Origin: Blattamonas nauphoetae
Lineage: Eukaryota > Preaxostyla > Oxymonadida
Length of the DNA: 64,000 bases
Reading direction: 5' to 3'
NCBI GenBank assembly: GCA_033064195.1
Contig: JARBJD010000224.1
Span: 58,361-122,360, forward strand
Shown: positions 10,452-23,500 of the stretch, in pieces
Position numbering within the stretch: the stretch's first letter is position 1
How the letters are laid out: each line of letters opens with the position of its first letter
Notes under the pieces: model-generated
What the model was told of the DNA's origin: nothing
The model's input: only the letters and a program-made list of their open reading frames with translations
The model's database searches: none
Made by a program: the position numbers and the translations under genes

Positions 10452-11155
10452 TTATCGTCCTTTGTGTTGTGAATATAGGAAATCATTCGCTCTTAATGTG
10501 ATCTTGCTGTTCTTGATCGAGAAGAGCGTATTTAGTGTGTCCGTCATTTCCTGTTTGAGAGCCTCAACGCGAGCATGGTTCAGGCCTTTTCTCACCCACA
10601 CTTCAAGCCTTGATCGTTCCTTGTTAAACCCAATCCCATTGATGAAGTCGATCCCAGGGAACTGATTGCACATAATCAGGAGAGTCATATCAAAAAATAT
10701 GGATTCGTCTTCGTATTTTTGGGCCGCCTTTCGAAACTGACATAGGAAACGACCACCACCAATATTTGCTTCGTCTTCCCATGCAGGACGAATTCCAGTG
10801 TGGAAGAAATAGTATGCTGATTTGACGGGAATGTCACTTGGTTGGGGGATGTTGTGGCAGACTCTGTGTGGTTGATGAGTATGTGATGAGAAATGAATGA
10901 AAAAAGACAAAAAAGACAAAAAAATGACAGGATAGGGATAAATGTCCCAATAGATGATGATAGTTGTTTGTAGATCACGAAGATGATTTCTGTAGCAGAC
11001 CTCCAGAATGTTTCGACTGTGTCGAATAATGCGATTGTATGGAGCGCATCATGCCAATCGTCTTTGTGTACTTGGTGTTTGGTAGGTTTTGGAGGATCAT
11101 TGAAATAAAGAGTCCATTTGTGACGCAACTGGTGCGAATTGGTTGGTGTTGACAT
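10452..11155 (-). CDS. Cap-binding translation initiation factor eIF4E family
   Basis: Two exons, 11155-11001 and 10863-10452, separated by a 137-nt intron; 567 nt in total, 188 residues. It starts MSTPTNSHQLRHKWTLYF, the usual eIF4E beginning (H-L-x-x-x-WTLWY). The motif FDTVETFWRVCHNIPQPSDIP is split by the intron and restored in phase, matching the family's FDTVExFWxxYNHIxxPSxLP. The cap-binding segment PAWEDEANIGGGRF supplies the tryptophan-glutamate pair that recognises m7G, and LEVWVRKG supplies the later tryptophan region. Length is slightly under the usual 190-220. Expected role: binding mRNA caps in the cytoplasm. Only one of several eIF4E classes can be meant, and I cannot say which. 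Confidence 0.88.
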
Positions 11156-11246
11156 ATATTCAATGGGTTGATCTCATAAAAAAAGGCTTCGTTGAAATTA
11201 GTCATACAAGGGATTGAAACCATGAAAATGAAGATAAATAGTCGAA

Positions 11247-14200
11247 TTAGGAAGAATTGACGGGTAGTTCTTCAACCTTCTCCATTTCTTGGCGAGTTGC
11301 GCGAACTTCAGATCCACCGACGCCTCTCAGAGTGTGTCTTGACTTTCGAGGGGCATACTGAGCATCATGCATGACACGAACTGCCTCTTCGATCCCACTG
11401 AGAACCCATTCTTCAGAATCCCGCGAAACAATCAAGAAAAATGGGAAAAATGGGAGCTTCTCTTCCTGGTCGTCATCATCCCAATAATGAGAGTATGGAT
11501 AGAGATCAGATGATGGAAATGTATGATGATCTATAAAAAGAAGATAGAGATACAGAATATGACTTGAGGCGACAGACAATAGAACACCACGAAAGAATGA
11601 TGAAGAATTCCTTCCAACTCAACAAAATCGATGAATAATCATTCTTCCCTCTTTCCATACCCTTTAACTTCAGTTGCAGAGTATAGTTTTGTTGGGTGGG
11701 TGACTTCAACCACTCGAGACGGACAGCGGTCAATTTTGCTTCGATCATCGTTCGACGGATGGAAGGAGGAATGTGACAGAAGGAAAGATCAACACGTGGC
11801 GGAGTTTGGATTTCTAAAAGGGCAGTTGAGAAAAGAAATGAAGAATAAAGAGTGTGTGTGGAACATACCGTCTGTTTCAACCCATCTTCCTTTCATCCTC
11901 TTTTTGATCTCATTTCTCATCTTTCTCTTCACTGCTTCATAATCCTCCTTAATTTGTGGCAGAAGGGGATTTTTCTCTGCTCGAAGCGCCATTCCTTGAA
12001 CTCTTGGAACTTCCGAGTAAACGTTCTTGTCATTCGAAAAGTTGGATGGCGAAGTTGAGATGAGATCGAGATAGGATTTGAGAATCGTCTGTGTGGCGGC
12101 CGGTAGAGATGCGGGATTGAGAAGGTAGGTTGAAAGAAGATGTTGTTCGTTAAGAAGGATCTGATGATGGTTTGGTGAAAAAGATGGAGGATAAAAGGAA
12201 AAACGGGAATTATGGAGACGAGACAGAATGAGAACAATTTTGAAAGTGACAAACTACATCGTCCAGCGCAGCTCTTCTTGCATTCTGCACAGCTACCAAA
12301 GCTCGCATCCAGTTCTGGATCTTTGGATCTACAGAGAGAAGAATAATAGATTTCATGAATAAAAGAGGGAGATTCGTCTCCAAATACACAAATGAAGAAA
12401 AATGTCCAAATGACAATATTTTCAGAAGAAGCGAGAATGGTATCAAACAATTCGATAAAAGTTTCCTTCCCAGTGTTGACACAGTCTTCCTGAAGAAAGT
12501 TATATCCAACGTCGCCTTCAAAAGTGTAGAGAACTCCTTTCTTCGTCTAACTTGGAGATCGAGGACAAATCCTGACAAAAAGTTGGTAATAGTGCGAGCT
12601 CGATCGATAATCATTTCAGTATTTCCCTTTTTTCTGGCAATGCGGCGATTCTTTTCCATATTAGATCGTTTATTGGCTGCTTGTGTTTTGATGGATCTTC
12701 TGCTTCTATCTACATCCAATGACGTCTTCAAAGCGACAAAAACACTTGAAAAGTGGACGAGAGTGAGAAATCGAGCACAAAAATTCTTGCTTCGCGTGGT
12801 GGTCACAAATTGCCCTCGATATGTCGATAGAGATTGTTGGTTGAGATAATCCACCAATTCGTCTGATTGAACGTCATCCCCATTGGAATTGGTTTTAAGT
12901 GCTGGGATTACAGCTGGAGACTGTCTGGATCTGAGTTGGTTCATGTGTTTGCTTTTCTGTTGTTCTTTCCAGAGTTGAGTGTGCATTTTCTCCATTTTTT
13001 GCTCATAGTCCATCGCTGCTTTTCGTTCTCGAACGGCATTGATGTAATCAGGTGAATTGAAGGACTCACGAAGCGCAGGAACCTGATGTTTGATTCCATG
13101 TCTTTCCCCTCTTCTTCTCTGTGCTTGTTCTCGTGGTGTTAAGAAGAGAGGCGAAGATGAATCAACACTTCGTCCAAATGTTCTTGGAACAGACAAAGAG
13201 CGGTGTTTCGTGACCGACTTCGCCATTTCTGATTCTTGAGCCTGTGCATCATACGACATTTCGACAATTCCGGCAAAAACTTCAGTCGGGTCAGCTTCGT
13301 CGATCCAATCGTTTTTGACAACCATTGGATGATTAGTTTTCATCAGGCCGCCCAACAATTCTTCATCTTGTTCATCTCCCTCCGTGTCAGCCTCTTCAGT
13401 GTCACTCATCTGTTTACGCCGTTGTGCACGCTGCCGTTTCTTGATTCTATCTGTTACCATGGCTCGTAATTGTTCCAATTCTTTGTCCTCTCTTTCTTTC
13501 TTACTTTCGCGATGAAATGCCTTCTTTGGTTTGCGTTTTGGGGTATCATTTTCATCTTTCTTTCCGTCCTTCAAAGGCGGAAGCGATGTAAACTCCCGTG
13601 GACGACGTTGGTCATCTCTTATTGATGATCGACCTCTGTCCGTTGAATATGCGATATCTGTTTCAAAAGGACGTGAAATGTCTGTGGAATCGAATGCAGG
13701 AAGAGCAAAAGTTGGGATGTTGGAAGGAGTGGGGGTTTGAATGAGTGATTTGGTCAGTTTCAGTGATGCATTGATGTTCTGAGAAATTCTGGAAGGTTCT
13801 TGCGCATTTGGGAGATATTCTAGAAATAAGGGAAAAAGTGGTGGAATCAATCGGATGGATTCGTTAATTGAGAAGATAATTTCGAGATCCAAGGAGAAAT
13901 GACGACGAGGACAATTAATGAGAAGAAGAATCGTAAACAAACCTGCCTTCTTGATTGCAACAGATCGAAAATGTGGTGAACTACGAAGGCGAAAAGTTTC
14001 CTCCTTCGGGGACTGTTTAACTTTTCTCGGTTTTTGAACAAAAGTAACCACTTTTCCAGCTTTTCCCGGAAGTCTCCTCACTCTGGGACGATCTGTGTTG
14101 GGAGGTGGGGCTAATAAGTTCTTGATAAAAGTTGGGTCTGCTGATTGCCTCGGATCGGCGAGGAAGAGAGCTGTCTCAATCGGTGGGATGAAGGATTCTT

Positions 14201-14336
14201 GTGATGTCTGGAAAAAATGGATGCAAGAACGCAAGGAACACACAGTCATATGATGGTATAACTTGGTAGAGTATTGACGACAGGCAGTTGATGGTGGTGA
14301 AACTGTGGACCAGATCAACTTCGATTCAAGAACCAA
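11247..14336 (-). CDS. Large unknown protein, multi-exon
   Basis: A long minus-strand frame (14336 to about 12450) starts MVLESKLIWSTVSPPS and continues through basic, Ser/Arg-rich and coiled-coil-like sequence (RIKKRQRAQRRKQMSD, then an acidic EEADTEGDEQDEELL run). Several short introns can be placed: about 14245-14210 and 13932-13820 (both in-frame), one before PKIQNWMRALVAVQNARR at about 12331, and others near 12250-12150, 11870-11820 and 11660-11535. Later exons encode EQHLLSTYLLNP..., PPSIRRTMIEAKLTAVRLEW and a C-terminal segment ending MEKVEELPVNSS. No domain is recognised. The order of features (basic coiled coil, QNWM helix, IRRT helix) faintly resembles the minus-strand gene at 48.4-50.7 kb, so the two may be distant paralogues. 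Exon ends are approximate. Confidence 0.6.
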
Positions 14337-14372
14337 CTCTAGACTCGGCTCAAATCTGCACTTCCCTCTCCA
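14337..14372. promoter_or_regulatory. 36-bp divergent start region
   Basis: The likely start codons of the minus-strand gene (14336) and the plus-strand gene (14373) are only 36 bp apart. Whatever promoter elements exist must be shared or must lie within the first exons or introns. No TATA-like box stands out. Confidence 0.35.
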
Positions 14373-17300
14373 ATGGGATGTGTAGCGAGCGCTCGTCAGG
14401 TTTCTCCACCAGAAAAACCATCTGTATCGATCTTTTCACTGATCATTTTTCACATCTCGGATTTAGTTAAAGGAGACTTCACTTCGAACTTTTAACAATC
14501 ATTTGGACTTTACAATCACTCCAGAGTTGATTGATGAGCTTTCGTCGTTGAATAAGAACTTTTTCAGCCGTTTGCCGAAACCACCACAAAACTCATTTTT
14601 CTCAGAAATTCCAATCCTCGCTTTGGATCATCATCCGATGATGTATCTGAAGTTCTTCACCTTTACAATACTACGCAGTGATTCTATTGACATAAAGGTT
14701 TTTCTTTCGCTGAAAAACTCACTTATTCTGAAAATCAATAAAATCTGTCCTTTTAGCGAATTCTCGTTCAAATCTTCCAAAAGTCATTATACGGCAATGA
14801 AATCCATCTTCCAGATGAATACATTCCAATCTCTGCATTCTGTTGTCTCCTTGACTGGTTTTCGGTTTGCCCAAAATTCACATTTCTATTTCTTGCTGTA
14901 TATTTTTGGGGAGCATCTTCTTTCCATTTTCTGATGGACCTTTTGACTAAAGTTCCATAACCACATTTTTTTCAAAATGTGTTCATCAGTTTTTTTTCTA
15001 TTTCGGTTTTCAGATCAAATTCTGTTGACCTCTTTTCTTTCTAGTCATTTTCTCTATTACATCAATAATTTCTGACCATATTACTTTTCCCTTCTATTAT
15101 CCATTTTAATGACTATTCGCCTCTGTTCATCAATGTATATAGATTTCGGATGGTGACACATGTTTCGAATGCCGAAATTCCATCAAGTAGTGCAATTTCA
15201 TCTTTTCTCTCTATCTCTCTCATGATCTCTCCATCTCTCATTTTCATTCAAGGCAATTTTTTCAGGCATCAAAACGAACACTACTGCAGATCTCGCCAGT
15301 TGTCGTTGAATGGCTGAAAATCATGGATCAGATGGATGATATAGCTGAAGAAGGCACTATAACAGATGAGATGTCTGATCTTCCGTTTGGTGTGTTTGAT
15401 CAACATTCCTTCCCTGTTGGGAAGAAGCGGAATGGAGAGAAACCACCAAAGCAGCGTCCATTCAGCAATACTGCACGTGCCCTCCTGCCAAAAATGAGGA
15501 AAAGTGCCAGCAAAATGATCATTAATGTTGAGAAATGGGGCCGAGAGAAAATCCCGAAGTTGCTGATGCAATTGAAGTCTGCATTCTCTTGACGAAAAGA
15601 TCACTTTTCTTGAATATCTCCCCATTAACTAATAATTCTTCATTTAGATCATCTCAAAGTCAAAGTATTTGCGATGCGCTGTCCTCTTTAACCGATTTCG
15701 TTCATTCTACCTTGCCTTCGCTGTCCATACTGATTTTCCTCGTCCCGACGCCATCTCAAGGCCTTTCGTTCAACGCATCATTATTTGCGCGCATATCACA
15801 TTTGTTATCTGCATCCTATCACGAGGAGATTCTCACAAAGTCCCTTATCTTCCTTCAAGCATTCCTTCAGAACCCTCCTCCTTTTGAACTGGTTGGAGGA
15901 TATGAAGATGATTTGCTAGCATCACCTGTTGGTTCTGACTCTCGGAAATATCGGGATCCATTTGATATGGACGATACACCTTCCAAAGAAGTCCACCATC
16001 TCACCCCAACTTTTCAATCCGCCCAAGACGGTGCCGAAGCTCATTCTGCCATATTTTCACAAAAAAACCTCTCTAAACCATCAAGTTTTGGCCAATCTGC
16101 TGAATGTCTTTCTTCTAATCGTTCGAGCCCACCACCAGACACCGTTGTTTCAAGAGACGCTGTGAATGCTTTTCAGGCTCCGTCAGGCAAAACCAACAGT
16201 GAAACTGACGACTATCTTCCAATGGGGTTCCAGAACCACCCTAATCCGTTTTATACATCCCCTCCAGGACAGACTTTTCAACCGTTCTTTCCTGGTGATC
16301 AAAAATCGACGGTTGGATCTGCTGAATTGTATCAAATTCCATCCACAACCTCGTTAGGTAATGGTGTATCCAACGCTGCTCTCGCCCCTGTTCATACACC
16401 AGCGAAACTCGCTTCATCTCCGAAGCCCCTCAACTCTCCAAAGAAAGGGCTCACGCGTGTCAACCAGTCCCTTCAAAGTTTAACTTCTGACCTTAACGAT
16501 AAAGATAGAGACCCTTTTGACAACGACCCAGAATCATCTTTTCCTCCAGTCTCTCCACCAACCCCACACTCACCGAAATCATTCGTTCCTCCAGCCACTC
16601 CAAACACTCCACATTCACCGAAATCATCAAACACCTTCCCTCACGAACATAAAGAGAAATTGGACGACTTATTTTCCCTCCCAAACCAAAGCAAGCTCGT
16701 TCGACAGTCGACGTTCTCACATCAAGCGGCCTTGTCATCAAAACTCACTTCCCATCGATTGTCAGCTGCAGCATTTGGTCTCCTCGGAGGTCAACATAAA
16801 CACCGACAAAGTATCCATCAACTTCCGTCAGGTTTCACGTCGCAACGATCATATCAAGGGGGACCGGAAGATGTGGAATCTAAATATCAAACAGAGAAGA
16901 AGAAAGTTCTTGCGGGATTCCAATCTACGGCTCAGATCCAAAAATCATTTTCTCGATCAACACTGCTTCCCCAGTCTGTTGCAATGGGGTCGTTTTATCA
17001 GGCCACTTTCAAACCAATCTCAGACGTGTCTGTCGCTGGAACGCTCTCCCAAGCCAACTTCCCCGCACTCAACACTTCACTCCCACCCGTCGGAACGCCT
17101 CGTGTGCTCGCTTTATCCGGATTGGACACGGTCTCTCTGTTTGCCTTTGTCGGTGAGCTGATGGCTGAGGAACAGAAAGATCGAAAAGACGCCCGAAAAA
17201 GCGAGAATCTTCGTCGATCCTCATTCGTGATGACCCCAACACGAGTTCATTCCGTGTTTCAAAAGGATCCTGACCAACTCACTCTCCAAACCGTCACAAG

Positions 17301-20192
17301 TCAAGCGTTATGGGAAGCATCCCGCCCATACGACTACCCTCTTCCATCAGTCTCCACCCCCGTCACCCCCGAATCCCCCCACTCCTCTCATCAACGAGCT
17401 TGGGAAAATGATCAATTCGGTCGGAGGGAGTCAGTGTCGTCGTCGGTCGCGCCTTTCCAAATGGTAGGTGGGATTTCCATGTCTCCTCCGCCGCCCATAT
17501 CACATCATCACAACGCCTTCCTCCCCACAAAGAATCTCAAACTTCCCCCGACCCAAATCAGACTCCTATTCTCACTATGCTCGTCACAATATCCATCTGT
17601 TTGTCATGCAGCGCTTGGTGTGATGTTTGCGTTGATCAAAGACGCAACAATCGAACGAACAGAAGAAATCGTCAATTTGGGGCTTCTCAGAAACATCCAC
17701 TCTGTGATGAAAAACCTCACCAAATCACTTCTCAACCCAGCCAATCCAAAACCAGCTGATTCTCTTTTAATGTTCGTCCCGTCAGTCCAAGTCCTAACTG
17801 GCAACACCACAGTTCCCCCGATCACTCCAATCTCCCCCACACAGCCCCCTTTCATCTCTCCTCCAACATTCATGGAAGATCCAAACACCCCTCTCACCAA
17901 CACCCAACAAAATGATCGAGCGAACGAGCAAGCTCTCATTCGTCATTCGTTCGTCCTGTGTCTGGACATTCTCCTCATCGTCGCTGAACGAGGTGCCATG
18001 TCAAGCACGCTCTTCAATCTTTTCCTTTCATACTCAGAATCCGAGGGTCTCCTCCCATTCTTGTCTTCGATCATGAACAATCAACTGTGTTCGCTGGATG
18101 TGAAAGGAATGTCCACCGTCTCGTTCGTGTTTCTCCACAAAATGAAACCGCTTGACAGGAACAGCACGACTGATGCTGTGGGTCTGTTATTCATGGAGCT
18201 GATCGCTGCACAAGCAAGACAAGTTGAAATCGACGAATCCAGATATCACATTTCGCGAGATTGGCAAGCTGTGCTGCAGTACTCCGGCTCTCGTGGAGAC
18301 ATCTCACGTGACAACAAGTGGGACGATTGGGACAAGTCAGACACTGAACACAATTTGCTCGGCACCCGAAATGGCATCAGCAATGCTTCAACCGTCTTTG
18401 GAACAGGCCCGTTTGTGTGTGAGGAAGATTTTTGGAACGAAAACAGCATGTTTGAACAAGTCGAAGAGTTCTCGTTTGGCAAATATTTCGAGCAGTCAGT
18501 CTTCACTGTCCCGAGTCGTCTGGGACACGATTTCTGTGTTTGGAGGATGGAGAGAGAGGGGTGGGGGATGGGGAATTGGAGAAAGACACAGATATTGGCC
18601 GAGGCACTTAGTGTGATCTCGCCGGAAGTTGATGGTTTGTTCTGTTCATTTTGTTATTTTGTTCATTCTGTCTCTTCTCCATCTTCTCAGTTCTCTTCTC
18701 CCCAATTAACTTTGATGTCCTTCTCTTCTGCACCCTCTCAACATTCTGTCGCCTCTCGCCTCTCTCGCTCTTCTTCCCTTTCGTCTTCTCGTTCATTCGA
18801 GACGTCACACTCACCACAACCAGAACCAAAGTCGACAAATCAATTGTGATTCAACAAAAAGTTGACGAGACACGCATGAACAGTCTTTCGAACGAAACCA
18901 TCATTCTTCTATTCTCCTCTCTCCTCAGTGCTCTCACCCACGATTGCTGGAGAGATTCTGTGAGAAAGGAGAAACAGGTGGAAGAAGCCAAGATTCTTGA
19001 CAAACCACGATCTCCCCACGACGAATCAACATCGATGACATCCGCTTTCACAGACGACGACAATATCAGCGAAGCTCTCTCGCAGTATTCATCTCGAGCT
19101 GTCCACGACGCTGACCTGGGAGTGGATGGTTTCCAATCAGACACTGGCTCATTCGATGGGTTGGACGAAGAGACGAGAATTGTGGTCGTGTCGAGAGAAG
19201 TGATCCTGTCCACAATCAACACTTTGTTGGATGGCTGCGAGAATTGCAAATTGATGGACTGTGCTGAACAGGCTGGTCTGGCCCCAAAATTGTGTAAATT
19301 CGCTTCCGACATCATCACATCACCTTTTGAGCGAGACGGGAATGGCTGTGCTTGCGGAACGAGCTTGTTAATGAAAGATGAAAATGGAATCTCACTGACA
19401 CTCGCATTCTTGACTGTTCTGAACACAATCGCAAAGTCTTCTCGAGCTTCCCTTTTGATCGACAGTTCGACGGATAACATGACGAAACCACAACTTCTGA
19501 CGAGTGTGCCGTCATCAATGGCAGCTTCACTGGCTTCACTATCGTCTCTGTCGTCGCTCACTCCACTCTCTCCATACTCGTCTCTATCTCTCCCACCGAC
19601 TCGGGTTTCATCATTCCTGCAGTCGTCTCGATCAAAAGTGGGTGGCCAGTGCGGCTGTTCGACCGAACCAACGTGTCTTCTCCTCTCCCTCCTCCACATA
19701 TCGTTCCAAACATCAACAATCAATCTTCCTCCACACAAACTCCACCACGATCCATACACACTCTGTGACGACACCCTCTCAAATCTCCGCTGGGGATGCA
19801 AAAGATCAAGTCATCTACATCTCAGTGAAATCACAACAGAAGCACTGAAAATCGTGTCTGAGGTGTTCTCGCGTTGTGTCAAGCGCACTCTTGCCGACGG
19901 AAATTCGTATTTGGATGTGAAGAACTACACACTTCTCTTGCGTTGCCTGGAAGTCAGTGGAGCAAGTTCACTTGTCGCGATTGATGACGTGTCATGCTCG
20001 CTTCATCTGAACAGTTGCATGTTCGTTGATGAGATCCCTGATGGACGATTGAGTCAGTTAGGAGGAAAGAATGTTCGGGAAGGGATTGAACATTGGACGG
20101 GGTTCTTCCGAACGGGGGAGTTGAGTGAGGAGGCGTTGGAAGAGCAGGAACTGCTTGCGGATTTGGAGGAGGCTGATGTATTTGAGTTTTGA
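14373..20192 (+). CDS. Large unknown protein with an acylation-like N-terminus
   Basis: Proposed exons: 14373-14399, 14467-14697, 14757-14951, 15266-15576, 15648-18634 and 18691-20192, summing to 5253 nt (1750 residues). Exon 1 encodes only MGCVASARQ, a classic N-myristoylation/palmitoylation start (Gly2, Cys3), and splices in phase to LKETSLRTFNNH. Next come helical segments (ILVQIFQKSLYGNEIHLPDEY), a long Ser/Pro-rich disordered stretch with two near-copies of a TPHSPKS motif (about 16560-16625), then a helical-repeat-like region (LGVMFALIKDATIERTEEIV; HSFVLCLDILLIVAERG). The C-terminus is acidic (EEALEEQELLADLEEADVFEF). The junction near 18635 is ambiguous: the acceptor may be at 18690 or 18801, both in frame. 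The join at 14951/15266 is weak. Function unknown; membrane attachment by the N-terminus is inference. Confidence 0.6.
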
Positions 20193-20508
20193 GGGCAAAA
20201 AATACGCTCGATTCATTGTCCATACTTTTCATGTCTGGAAAACATGATCCATTTTTTCTTTTCGTCTTCATTTTCGTCTTCGTTTTCACCAATTTTCAAG
20301 TCTTTATTTAATTATTTCTTCTGTTCACTGTATTTAGACGTTATTGTCGTCTTCGGACATTGATCTTTTGTATTTCAGTTTCATATTTTTGCATCCTTTC
20401 AATGAAACTCAGGTGATCTGTCCCATTAATGGTGGACGTCGATGTGTGAGCCCATACTTAATTGATACTGAACACTCTCTCACAACAAACGGATCAGAAA
20501 ACTCCTCG
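20193..20508 (+). other. Intergenic region before the split host gene
   Basis: T-rich spacer of 316 bp. The reading frame of the next gene is open from about 20410 but has no ATG before 20509, so an upstream non-coding exon ending near 20410 (CTCAG) is possible. Confidence 0.35.
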
Positions 20509-23500
20509 ATGGGTTCAGAGCAGTCTTTTTTGGATGATGATCTCTCGCCGAGTGCTTTGAGCTGTCCACCTGATAGGAATCTGGTTCGTCGTTTTCATTT
20601 TTCATCCCTCTCGTTCTCAGTCGAACATCTCCTCGCTTCTCGAAAGATTGGAATGTGGTGACGAAGGTATTATTGTGGACACACTTCGAGAATTACAGAA
20701 AGTGGCATCTGGTGTGTCATTTTGTCGTATTCATCGTTGTTATAGACCCTCCACAAAACCGGTTTAATTTTTAAAACCGGCTAAATTCAGAAAAAAAAGG
20801 AATTGTCTTAATATGTCGAGCGTGAGTCTAAGTGAGGTGGATTAGAAACAAGTCACAATATATATGCAATCTGCCTCTGATTGGGATTGTTCGGAACGTT
20901 TATTCAAAGAATGGGTCTAAAAATCATCGTTCACTTCTATCCGATCATTTTCGATAAATGATCTTAAATTTGACCGCTAACACCTCTTCTCTACCATTCG
21001 GTGAAGTTATTAACCTATTTTCCTGATTCAACAACAAGTCGATACTGTGCACCCGGAGTCGACATCCACTCAAATCCTTCTGAAGCTGACTTGGCGCTGG
21101 ACACAGGTCAGAATCTGCTGAGAGATCAACCAACAGCTTAAAAAGTTAAAGCTACCTCACAAGATACAGAAACAGTGCAGACGAATCAACCCATTCCATT
21201 CATTCCGGCATCTGGAATCGGATCAAAGGATCATCTCACCTCGCCAACCCAAGCGGGTATGCGTCGACACAGTGAAGAAAGGATTAGGGGGTGTTCCGGT
21301 ATGCTTGTGCTTTCAATTCTTGCCTTTTAACCCATTCGTTTCATCCGATGAACTTGATTCACTTTTTCTCACCACCGACAGCATCTAGTTCTTCCCGTCG
21401 TCCTTGCTCGTTCTTATCTTCTCTTTTTCTCTCCGTATCATCCCTCCTCCTCGCATAGTGAGATTTTCGCCTAGACACCACTGATCGACTCGACACAAAC
21501 AAGGAGTTCGAAAAGCTGAGGTGATCACTGGAACTGAACTGCCTATTCAACCATAAACCAATAATTATACTCACAATCTGCTACGGTATGCCCAGTCTCT
21601 CCATTGTGTTCCCTTTTTCATGATCCTTCTCACTCTCTCAATTTATCTGAATATCGCCTTCATTCACGTTGACCGTCTTTCTCTTCTGTTCCCCTCCATT
21701 CCCTCTCTCCAGAATACCCTCTCTTCCATATCTTCATCACCGCCTTCGTCTCGTTCGAAGAGGGGACCAAACGTGCGAAAGGCTTCATTAACTGCAACGG
21801 TTCCTTCGGAAGTAGTATAGAAGGCGAATTGGGAACCACGTTGGCAAAGACACCACTTCTATTGCTTTTTCTCCATGCCGATTGACAATTCAGAAAATAC
21901 TAGAAGTAAAAGTCATTTTCATTTCAGAAAGTTGTCAATCTTAGAGAAATATTCTCTTCCAGAGTTCAGTTACTTCATACTTTCAAGTTGAAGCAAAATT
22001 TCGAAAATTTTCAAAAAGCAAAACCTTGATTTTGGCGGAAGCTGGTGTATTTTTCAAGGTTCCGAAGGTTGCGACCCTTCTCATCGGTCCCTTTTAGACC
22101 GGCATCGGAACTCATTTTTATCGGTTTGAGATCCGGAGACGTACGTTGGTCTTGCCAAGGGCCTAGACCATGCCAAAGGGCAGTGATATGTGAAATTAAA
22201 TGCTTCCGCCAGGAATTGAACTTGGGACCTTCAGCTTAGTAGTCGTAGTGCGTGCACTCACTACTACCACTAAACTATCCGGTCTTGAAAATATTCCGAA
22301 AATCAGAAGCCTTGTACCCGAAAAAGTCCTCTCACCCGTGAGGGTTCGAAGCCTCTGGCGAGACTATATAGCAGATTTAAAATTTGAAAACTTTGTCAAT
22401 AAATTCAATATATAGTAAAATTACTGACGTGAAAAGTCGTGCTTTTTAACGAGGGTAAAAAAGTGACCAAAAAGGAATATATAGTAGATTTGAAAATTTG
22501 AAAATGTGACGAAAAAATCAATATATAGCAAAGTCGCTCCCGTGAAAAGTCGTGCTTTTTAACGAGGGTAGAAAGGTGGACAAAAAAGGAATATATAGCA
22601 GATCTGAAAATTCGAGGTACAAGGCATTGGAAAAATCTGGCATTTCCAGGACCTCCTAGCACAGTAGGTAGAGCGGGAGGTCTAAAGGTACACTCGGCCT
22701 TTGAGCCGTGGGATCGAATCCCGCCATCGGCAAAACTTTCGGCAAAATTTCAAAACGTTCACAACAAAAATTCAAAAATTCAAAAATTCAAAATTCAAAA
22801 ATTCAAAATTTCCAAAAAAGTTGAAGTATGAAACCTCGACGTAATTTCCCTTGATACTCAGGCAAAATGGTGCCCTCGTGATTGATGCGTAGAACGAATT
22901 GAAGGTTGAATTGGAGACGGTGGATTTCTAGGAATCCGCCCCGGGGTTCATGTTGGCCGCACTTAGATGTGCCCGTAAATCATGCCCACCCAAGACTTAA
23001 CCCTTCAAGGACTTCGCCAGCAGCAGTCATTGAGTAGGATCATGATAGATTGATCCCCAAAGGAGTATCGGGTTGTCCTACGGTAAAATCATACAAACTT
23101 GAATGAACGATTGAATGATGAAGACTTGAATGATGAATTGAATGAATGAAGAAGCCGAAAGCAGGTATTGCAAAGAAGAAAGAAACAAAAAAAGAAAGAA
23201 GCAAGATGAAAGCTGGCACAACAAGGAACAAGAAATAAAAAGTTCCAACACCTCACTTCACATTTCATTTATGATTTTTATTTTTTTGATTTTTTAATTT
23301 GTATTAAATGGCAACAGTGAATACTACATATGTCTCGCTAAAGACTTCGAACCCTCCAAAGGGGAGTGAAAAACGTCGAACAGATGCCAAGCAAGCTTTG
23401 ATTCAGTCAATGAAAGAAGAGAACTGTGAACTTGTCTCTGAGTATGTCAGACACAATATCCCAGTCATCTATGTTCATGAAGGAGTTGAGTGGAGAATAA

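Noticed and set aside
12355-12849. Plus-strand frame of 164 residues
   Set aside because: It lies antisense to the long minus-strand gene, which has better composition and spliced continuity.
18692-18801. Hydrophobic segment as a possible membrane helix in the 14.4-20.2 kb protein
   Set aside because: The sequence is pyrimidine-rich and may simply be intron, since an alternative acceptor at 18801 is also in frame.
22650-22732. Functional tRNA gene
   Set aside because: Box A and B and the T-arm are good, but the acceptor stem does not pair and no normal anticodon arm can be drawn.
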